Source of the DNA: an uncultured Eubacteriales bacterium
GTDB lineage: Bacteria; Bacillota; Clostridia; Oscillospirales; Butyricicoccaceae
NCBI GenBank assembly: GCA_910579575.1
Contig: CAJTUM010000005.1
Span: 83,944 to 147,943, forward strand
Reading direction: 5' to 3'
Length of the DNA stretch: 64,000 bases
In this document: positions 58,946 to 64,000 of the stretch, piece after piece
Numbering within the stretch: the first letter of the stretch is position 1
Layout: every line of letters starts with the position of its first letter
Translations under genes and position numbers: made by a program
The notes under the pieces: generated by a model
What the model was told of the DNA's origin: nothing
The model's input: the letters and a program-made list of their open reading frames with translations, nothing else
Database searches by the model: none

Positions 58946-58974
58946 TTGCCGGCGGCGCGTTTCTGGCGTATAAT
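58946..58974 (+). promoter_or_regulatory. sigma-A promoter of the GntR gene
   Basis: TTGCCG (58946-58951), 17 nt, TATAAT (58969-58974), 45 nt before the start codon. Confidence 0.75.
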
Positions 58975-59019
58975 GGGTATATTCAGACCAACGGACCGGA
59001 CTTGGAAAGGAAGCGGGAT

Positions 59020-59673
59020 ATGAAAAAATTCAACGAAGCTTTGAGCGGAAACCCTTTGCGCAAGCACGTTTATAAGGAAATTGAAAAAGCGATTTTGGAC
59101 GGCGTTTTCGAGCCCGGCTATTCGCTGACCGAGGGCAAGCTCTCCGCCGAGCTGGGGGTCAGCCGCACGCCTGTGCGGGAGGCCTTAATGCAGCTGGAGC
59201 TGGAGGGGCTGGTCAAGACCATTCCCAACAAGGGCGCCGTGGTTGTGGGCGTCACCGGCCAGGATATCGACGATATTTACACCATTCGTACCCGCATCGA
59301 AGGGTTGGCCGCTCGGCGGTGCGCCGTCAACATCGGCCAGGAGGAGCTGGAGGAGCTGCGCCAAGTGGTGGAATTGCAGGAATATTTTGTCACAAAGCAG
59401 GATTTTTTGCAGGTCTGGCATTTAGACAACCGGTTCCATGAAATGATCTATGAAGCCTGCCGCTCCAGACCGTTGAAACAAATCCTCTCCCTTTTCCACA
59501 ATTACATCCAAAAGGCCAGAGAATATTCGGTAAAATCCGGGCGAGCTCAGGCCTCCACCCAGGAGCATCGGGCTGTGCTCAACGCCATCGAGGCCCACGA
59601 CCCAGACGCCGCAGACGCCGCCATGGCTCTCCACGTCAAAAACGCCCGGGACGCTTTTTTTGAATATATGTAA
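59020..59673 (+). CDS. GntR family regulator with FCD domain
   Basis: ATG 59020 is about 9 nt after aaagg; frames further upstream are antisense to dpaA. The 217-aa protein has a GntR winged helix at 15-75 (LTEGKLSAELGVSRTPVREALMQLELEGLV) and an all-helical FCD effector domain whose metal-binding His/Asp are visible in DNRFHEMIYEA and TQEHRAVLNAIEAHD. FadR-type regulators of this kind respond to small organic acids. The target is unknown; the gene is divergent from dpaA. Confidence 0.93.
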   Translation: MKKFNEALSGNPLRKHVYKEIEKAILDGVFEPGYSLTEGKLSAELGVSRTPVREALMQLELEGLVKTIPNKGAVVVGVTGQDIDDIYTIRTRIEGLAARRCAVNIGQEELEELRQVVELQEYFVTKQDFLQVWHLDNRFHEMIYEACRSRPLKQILSLFHNYIQKAREYSVKSGRAQASTQEHRAVLNAIEAHDPDAADAAMALHVKNARDAFFEYM

Positions 59674-59729
59674 GTCGGAAAAAACCGACGGCTATGCGTC
59701 GCTTGCCCGTCGGGGCTTCCCTCCTCGTA

Positions 59730-59758
59730 TTGACGGCGATCTTTTTTTGTTTTAGAAT
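59730..59758 (+). promoter_or_regulatory. sigma-A promoter of yjdF
   Basis: TTGACG (59730-59735), 17 nt, TAGAAT (59753-59758), giving a leader of about 137 nt. Confidence 0.75.
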
Positions 59759-59764
59759 GGATTT

Positions 59765-59897
59765 GGAGATAAAAACACGGTCCGGTCGGTAGTCCGGGCG
59801 CGAGCGCGCGGCAAAGCACGCCGTCAGTAACCTGCCTCCTTGGTTGTCCCTTCTCCGAAAGCCTTCTGCCTCGGCAGAAGAGCCCAAAAGGAGGCGT
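59765..59897 (+). promoter_or_regulatory. structured yjdF leader, candidate yjdF riboswitch
   Basis: The leader is rich in self-complementary blocks (gtccgg...ccggg around 59777-59795, gcgcgagcgcgc, and cttctgcc/ggcagaag at 59863-59880). It contains gcctcctt (59834-59841), which is perfectly complementary to the ribosome site aaggaggc (59888-59895). The yjdF RNA motif is known upstream of yjdF genes and binds azaaromatic compounds. I could not align the sequence to the published consensus. Confidence 0.5.
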
Positions 59898-59901
59898 TGC
59901 A

Positions 59902-60321
59902 ATGGAACCGATTTACACGCAGCTAACCGTCTATTTTGAGGACCCTTTCTGGGTAGGCGTGCTGGAGCGCCGACAAAACGACTTGACGGAAGCCTGTAAA
60001 ATGATCTTTGGCGGCGAACCAACGGACGGCCAGGTCTATGAAGCCTTGCTGCGGCAATACAACTGTCTGCGCTTCGGCCCGCCGGCCGAAACCGGCGGTC
60101 GGCCCCAGCTGATCCGCAGCTTCAAACGGCGTCAGCGGGCTATCCGCCGCCAGTTGGCGGAGGGCGGCCCGGGAACCAAAGCTCAACAGGCTCTGGCCCT
60201 CCAGAGGCAGCAGGGCAAACAGGCCCGGCAAAAGCGAACCCGAGAGCAAAAGCAGCTGCAAGCCCGGCTGGATTTCCAGCGCAAACAGCAAAAGCGAAAG
60301 GAAAAACGCCGGGGCCATTGA
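59902..60321 (+). CDS. yjdF: YjdF family protein (DUF2992)
   Basis: This 139-aa protein starts MEPIYTQLTVYFEDPFWVGV and continues VYEALLRQYNCLRFG and RSFKRRQRAIRRQL, the core of the YjdF family. The last 50 residues are a Gln/Arg/Lys-rich helix typical of the group. The function is unknown. In other Firmicutes its expression is switched on by azaaromatic compounds through the yjdF riboswitch, which fits the long leader here. Confidence 0.9.
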   Translation: MEPIYTQLTVYFEDPFWVGVLERRQNDLTEACKMIFGGEPTDGQVYEALLRQYNCLRFGPPAETGGRPQLIRSFKRRQRAIRRQLAEGGPGTKAQQALALQRQQGKQARQKRTREQKQLQARLDFQRKQQKRKEKRRGH

Positions 60322-60377
60322 ACGAAAAGCGCAAACGGGCAAAAAAAGACGGAGGCCGGAGGCCTCCTCCCACAAGG

Positions 60378-60449
60378 GCGGCAATGAAATCATTGCCGCT
60401 CCCAGTATTGAAAAGCGCAACAACCGCCTATTTGCGGTTGTTGCGCTTT
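60378..60449 (+). terminator. tandem hairpins ending the yjdF transcript
   Basis: A 9-bp hairpin (gcggcaatg / cattgccgc, 60378-60399) is followed by a 16-bp perfect hairpin (aaagcgcaacaaccgc / gcggttgttgcgcttt, 60412-60449). The T-run is short (ttt). Nothing else is seen in 60322-60599. Confidence 0.75.
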
Positions 60450-60599
60450 CGTCAACGCCGGCTTTGGAGTCCGCGCGGCAAGGGATGTCAAACCAAATGA
60501 TCTGCAAAGGCGCTTTCGCTGTTCCATTGCTCCCTTGTCAGGCGCTTTGCATTCCCACTTCGGCTTCGTGTGTTTGAGAAACCAGAGGAGACGATTTAC

Positions 60600-61382
60600 A
60601 TGATCGAATTTTATCAGGGCACGCCGGAATCTGTCATAGAACGGTTGTGTAGGACAATATCAAACTTTGACCAATCATGGTTTGAAAAATGCGTGCCTGC
60701 GTCAGACGAACAGATTCGACAATTAAAAAATATTTGCGGTCAGTACGGTTACAGCGCGCCAAAGGTATACCTTGACTACCTAATGGCAATGGGGGAAAAT
60801 GACGGCGGTTTGCTTGAAAGAGAATGGGACGGTTATATGGAACCCGGCGTCCATTGTATTTTAGAGCAGTTTGCCGAGGAAGATTCTGACGCAAGAGAAC
60901 ATTTGCGGCAGGGACTTCTTTTGTTTTCTTACCATTGGACCGATTCACATTGTTATTTGAACGTCAGCAAAGCAGAAGACAACCCTGTAATTATAGATCG
61001 GGAGAAGCGCTACTTTGCAGGGAGTTTTGAGAAATACCTATTTCAAAAAGCCTTTAACATCTATCAAGAAAAATTTGAGTACCAGTCGTCGGTTGGAACG
61101 TCTATCAATTCCTGTGACGCGATATTGAAACAATATTCCTTTCCATGTTCCACTCGCGGCGGAACGGCAGAGGAAAAAATGGCGTTCGCGAGATGGCTTG
61201 TAACGTCTCTTGGACTTCGCGAAGAGGAAGCATGGTTTGGGGATGCTCTTCATTTTTTTAGCTATAACGCGCATTATGCGCTGCAGATCAATCTCCATCA
61301 CAGTTTGCTGCTTGTCTTTTCGTGCGACGATCGTATGCAAAAGAAAAAGATCGATTCTACATTACGTCGTCTATTTCAATAA
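60600..61382 (+). CDS. SUKH (SMI1/KNR4)-like protein, AT-richer than neighbours
   Basis: ATG 60600 follows aggag by 9 nt. The 260-aa protein has the SUKH region around residues 25-120 (KVYLDYLMAMGENDGGLLER). No signal or membrane segment is present. Its lower GC content and mixed codon use suggest acquisition. It lacks an adjacent toxin gene and has no clear promoter, so it may be an orphan immunity protein. Confidence 0.7.
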   Translation: MIEFYQGTPESVIERLCRTISNFDQSWFEKCVPASDEQIRQLKNICGQYGYSAPKVYLDYLMAMGENDGGLLEREWDGYMEPGVHCILEQFAEEDSDAREHLRQGLLLFSYHWTDSHCYLNVSKAEDNPVIIDREKRYFAGSFEKYLFQKAFNIYQEKFEYQSSVGTSINSCDAILKQYSFPCSTRGGTAEEKMAFARWLVTSLGLREEEAWFGDALHFFSYNAHYALQINLHHSLLLVFSCDDRMQKKKIDSTLRRLFQ

Positions 61383-61438
61383 CCATGATATTCCGCTTTC
61401 AGTATGCGCAAGGAGCGCGGAAACGCATGGGGCGTTTT

Positions 61439-62080
61439 TTAATACTCCTCCACGTCCAGATAAATCCGGCAGGCGATGGCCGCCGTTTCCGCCCGGGTGA
61501 CGTTGGCCTGCGGGTCAAAAGAGCCGTCTTCCCGCCCCTTCATGATTCCCGAGGTATACATGGCTCGAACGGCGTCCAGCGCCCAATCATGGACGCTTTC
61601 CTTGTCGGTATAGGGAATTTCGTCGATTTCGCCGCCATAGTAGATACCCAGATTTTTATAAAACCGATGACTCATCGCAGCCATCTGCTCCCGGGTGATG
61701 ACGCCCTCGGGATCAAATTTCCCCTCTCCCACGCCTTCTACAATGCCCTGACGGAAGGCCCAGTTGGCTGCGGCGGCATACGAGGCTGTTTCCTCCACGT
61801 CGGTAAATTCCGAGCCGGGATAGCGGTCCAGCCCGGCATGAGCCAGCCCAGCCAGCGTTTTCACATATTCTGCGCGGGTCAACGGCTCGTCTGGGCAAAA
61901 GCTGCTTTCCGTCCGCCCCTCCAAAATATCCCATTGGCTTACATAAAGGATATCCTCATAGGCCCAATGATATTGGTCCACGTCGGTATAGGGCAGGCTG
62001 TAGGCCGCCGCCCCAGGCGCGGACGAGACGGCCAGCGTCAGGGCCAAGGCGGCTGCGGCTGTTTGTTTCACAAGTTTCAT
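61439..62080 (-). CDS. secreted SLH-domain protein
   Basis: ATG 62080 (aaagg 7 nt upstream) gives 213 aa. A signal peptide (LVKQTAAAALALTLAVSSAPGAAA, cleavage near residue 26) is followed by three S-layer homology repeats: YTDVDQYHWAYEDI...LTRAEYV, FTDVEETASYAAAANWAFRQGIV...ITREQM and YTDKESVHDWALDAVRAMYTSGIM...VTRAETAAI. They anchor proteins to pyruvylated wall polymers. Nothing but SLH repeats is present, so it may be a simple wall-coating protein. Confidence 0.95.
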   Translation of the reverse strand: MKLVKQTAAAALALTLAVSSAPGAAAYSLPYTDVDQYHWAYEDILYVSQWDILEGRTESSFCPDEPLTRAEYVKTLAGLAHAGLDRYPGSEFTDVEETASYAAAANWAFRQGIVEGVGEGKFDPEGVITREQMAAMSHRFYKNLGIYYGGEIDEIPYTDKESVHDWALDAVRAMYTSGIMKGREDGSFDPQANVTRAETAAIACRIYLDVEEY

Positions 62081-62152
62081 TTCTCTGCCTTTCTGTTTTG
62101 CGGCGGAGGCGTCGCCTCCTGGGTGACGGGCTTTCGCCCTTGGTACAGGCTT

Positions 62153-62181
62153 ATTATACGACCTTTGTCTCGGTTTGTTAA
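62153..62181 (-). promoter_or_regulatory. sigma-A promoter of the SLH protein gene
   Basis: TTAACA (62181-62176), 17 nt, TATAAT (62158-62153) on the minus strand. Confidence 0.8.
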
Positions 62182-62211
62182 GCCCCAATCCCATCCAACG
62201 GGCGAGACCCG

Positions 62212-62240
62212 TTGACATCCGTCTTTTTTTCGCTTATCAT
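62212..62240 (+). promoter_or_regulatory. sigma-A promoter of the MATE transporter leader
   Basis: TTGACA (62212-62217), 17 nt, TATCAT (62235-62240), with a start near 62247. It is divergent from the SLH promoter. Confidence 0.85.
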
Positions 62241-62246
62241 AGAAAA

Positions 62247-62325
62247 CAGCCGGAGGGCGGATCGTCTGAAAAAACGACAAGCCGGATAAGACGCGGGACA
62301 ATCCCGTTTCTTATCCGGCTTTTTG
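62247..62325 (+). promoter_or_regulatory. MATE-gene leader with terminator, candidate guanidine-IV (mepA) riboswitch
   Basis: The leader begins agaaaacagccggagggcgg. It carries a small hairpin (tcgt/acga) and then a long terminator: aagccggataaga (62279-62291) pairs with tcttatccggctt (62309-62321), with an inner cggga/tcccg helix and a T-run, 40 nt before the gene. A second gccgg block at the start of the leader could compete with the terminator arm. Guanidine-IV riboswitches precede MATE genes in Clostridia and act on a terminator. The assignment rests on context and architecture, not on a verified consensus match. Confidence 0.5.
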
Positions 62326-62365
62326 CCGGTCTGGCCTGTTTCCGCAAAACAGAAAGGAGAACTCC

Positions 62366-63721
62366 ATGAAACAACAAGGAAACTTTACACAAGGGCCGAT
62401 TTTGGCGCCGTTGTGCCGGTTTGCTCTGCCGGTGCTGCTGGCTCTGCTGCTCCAAGCGGCCTATGGGGCGGCGGATTTGCTGATTGTGGGCCAATTCAGC
62501 GACGCGGCCAATATTTCCGCCGTATCCACCGGCAGCCAGATTATGCATACCTTCACCACTGTGGCGGCGGGCTTCGCCATGGGCGTCACAGTGCTGATCG
62601 GCAAAAAAATAGGCGAAGGCTCGCCGGACGAAGCCGGCCGCGTCATCGGCGGCGGCGCGGCCCTTTTCGTCTGGATGGGAATCGCCGCCACTCTGCTGGT
62701 TCCCTTTTTTGCCGGCCCCTTGTGCCGACTGATGCAGGCGCCGGAGGCCGCCTTTGCCCAGACCCAATCTTATGTGCGCATCTGCGCATTGGGTTCGCTG
62801 TTCATCTTGTCTTATAATGTGCTGGGCAGCGTCTTTCGAGGCGTCGGCGACAGCAAGACCCCCTTGTTTACCGTGGCGGCGGCCAGCCTCTTTAATGTGG
62901 CCGGCGACCTGCTGCTGGTGGCCGGGCTCAAACTGGGCGCCGCCGGCGCGGCTATCGCCACTGTGGCGGCTCAGGGGCTCAGCGTATTCATTTGCCTGCT
63001 GGTCGTTCGCAAAAAGACCCTGCCCTTTGCCTTTTCCAAGGAATATCTCCGGTTGGATCAAAAAATTTCAGGAGCGATTTTTCGCCTGGGCGCTCCGGTG
63101 GCTCTGCAAAGCCTGCTGGTGAATATCTCGTTTTTGGCCATACTGGCCATTGTCAATTCCATGGGCGTGCTCTATTCCGCTGGAGTAGGGGTGGCGGAAA
63201 AGCTGTGCGGTTTCATTATGCTGGCGCCGGACGCTTATATGCAGGCGCTGTCCGTCTTTGTGGCTCAAAATATCGGCGCAGGCAACCTTCCCCGCGCCAA
63301 CAAGGCTTTGGCCTGCGGCGTCGGCGTTTCCCTGTTCACCAGCTTGTTTCTGGCCTACGCCGCCTTTTTCCATGGTCAGACGCTGGCCTCTCTGTTCTCC
63401 GGCGATTCCGCTATCGTCTATCAAGCGGCGGATTATTTGCGAGCCTACGCGCTGGATACGCTGCTGGTCAGCTTCTTATTCAGCTTCATCGGCTATTATA
63501 ACGGCCGGGGAAAAACGCTTTTCGTCATGTGTCAGGGTCTGGCCGGCGCCTTTTTCGTCCGAATCCCTGTTTCCTACCTGATGAGCCGACTGCCCAACGC
63601 CACCCTGTTCCGCATCGGCCTGGCTACCCCCGCTTCCTCCGTCGTTCAAATCTTCCTGTGCGCCGTCTATTTCGCCGCGCTGAGCCGGCGGCCGGCGCCG
63701 GCAGACGAAAGCAAAAGCTAA
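62366..63721 (+). CDS. MATE family efflux transporter
   Basis: This 451-aa protein with twelve spans has the internal two-fold repeat typical of MATE proteins. Characteristic segments are the first-helix ALPVLLALLLQAAYGAADLLIVGQFSD, GSVFRGVGDSKTPLF and the second-half AQNIGAGNLPRANKAL. It exports cations or drugs against Na+ or H+. The ribosome site aaaggag lies well before the ATG. The terminator-containing leader suggests ligand-controlled expression. If the leader is the guanidine-IV type, the cargo would be guanidine-like. Confidence 0.93.
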   Translation: MKQQGNFTQGPILAPLCRFALPVLLALLLQAAYGAADLLIVGQFSDAANISAVSTGSQIMHTFTTVAAGFAMGVTVLIGKKIGEGSPDEAGRVIGGGAALFVWMGIAATLLVPFFAGPLCRLMQAPEAAFAQTQSYVRICALGSLFILSYNVLGSVFRGVGDSKTPLFTVAAASLFNVAGDLLLVAGLKLGAAGAAIATVAAQGLSVFICLLVVRKKTLPFAFSKEYLRLDQKISGAIFRLGAPVALQSLLVNISFLAILAIVNSMGVLYSAGVGVAEKLCGFIMLAPDAYMQALSVFVAQNIGAGNLPRANKALACGVGVSLFTSLFLAYAAFFHGQTLASLFSGDSAIVYQAADYLRAYALDTLLVSFLFSFIGYYNGRGKTLFVMCQGLAGAFFVRIPVSYLMSRLPNATLFRIGLATPASSVVQIFLCAVYFAALSRRPAPADESKS

Positions 63722-63767
63722 ACATTCCTCCAGCGGCGTCCGTTTCCATCCGTCGCGCCGACGAGGA

Positions 63768-64000
63768 CTACGGACGAGCCCCGGCTTGGTAGCGCCGAAT
63801 AAAATCCTCCATGCTTCCGTCAAAAAGGCGGCTGAGGCGGGCCATTGTCTGCCCTGGTTCCGGCTTCATGCCGTCGCCGATCCAATGATAAAAAAACTCC
63901 ACAATGCCGTGGGAATAAAGGTTCAACAAAAATTCCCTGTCCTCTTCCGCCACTTGTTCATGGCCCGGCTGGCTGTCGAAATCCTGCTCCAGCAGCGGCA
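63768..64000 (-). CDS. TetR/AcrR-like regulator, C-terminal part (runs off the window)
   Basis: The frame is open from the right edge to a stop at 63768 (78 residues). The visible part is helical, including EFLLNLYSHGIVEFFYHWIG then DGMKPEPGQTMARLSRL. It resembles the ligand-binding C-terminal domain of TetR-type regulators with the usual 'xYxxxGxxxxxxxWxxxG' pattern. The DNA-binding domain lies outside the window. It is convergent with the MATE gene and may regulate it. Confidence 0.6.
   Translation of the reverse strand, partial: PLLEQDFDSQPGHEQVAEEDREFLLNLYSHGIVEFFYHWIGDGMKPEPGQTMARLSRLFDGSMEDFIRRYQAGARP

Noticed and set aside
60322..60599. Small RNA gene between yjdF and the SUKH gene
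   Set aside because: Hairpins are strong but there is no separate promoter; they are adequately explained as the end of the yjdF transcript.

Overview
The window looks like a chromosomal segment of a GC-rich, spore-forming member of the Clostridia, most like the Oscillospiraceae. The reasons are dipicolinate synthase genes, FHA-fused SEDS/PBP cell-wall genes, AspRS2, stand-alone AICAR transformylase plus PurO, Rex, SLH and copper-amine-oxidase-type stalk proteins, 2-hydroxyacyl-CoA dehydratase activases and strong AGGAGG ribosome sites. No rRNA, tRNA, CRISPR array or insertion sequence was seen.

Main result: the dipicolinate synthase A gene (dpaA/spoVFA) is cut in two. Its first 252 codons lie at 58126-58880 (minus strand). 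Its last ~50 codons lie at 40693-40846 (minus strand), still overlapping dpaB by ATGA. Both pieces carry the same 21-bp sequence (40826-40846 and 58126-58146), in the same orientation and the same reading phase, exactly 17,300 bp apart. Recombination between the copies would restore a 295-codon dpaA directly upstream of dpaB. The intervening DNA encodes a large serine recombinase with a translationally coupled 40-aa ORF, and an XRE regulator next to the right end. This is the layout of the sporulation-excised elements known from sigK (skin), spsM and spoVFB. The unusual cargo is the purine operon purE-C-F-M-N-O-(SUKH)-H-D-L, enough to go from PRPP to IMP apart from PurB.

Left part (1-40 kb). 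There is a ferredoxin-like aldo/keto reductase, an ECF sigma/anti-sigma pair, a two-component system, a YitT membrane protein, and cspA with a leader terminator. Next come a class B PBP with an FHA-SEDS polymerase, a MocR regulator whose PLP lysine is replaced by Arg, secreted DUF3298 and stalk-domain proteins, and a phosphate/polyphosphate block (Na/Pi transporter, ppx, ppk1). These are followed by a fused dehydratase activase with its partner, a 92-bp tandem repeat, and an aspS2 gene behind a leader peptide and terminators. The last stretch holds the polA-phosphatase-rimI-tsaD-rex run, a crp/fnr pseudogene, a VanY peptidase, an amidohydrolase and dpaB.

Right part (58.9-64 kb). A GntR/FCD regulator is followed by yjdF behind a structured leader that can mask its ribosome site, a SUKH protein, an SLH protein, a MATE transporter behind a leader terminator (guanidine-IV/mepA type suspected), and the end of a TetR-like gene. 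Leader-mediated control is a theme: cspA, aspS2, purE, yjdF and the MATE gene all have a promoter followed by leader structures before the start codon.
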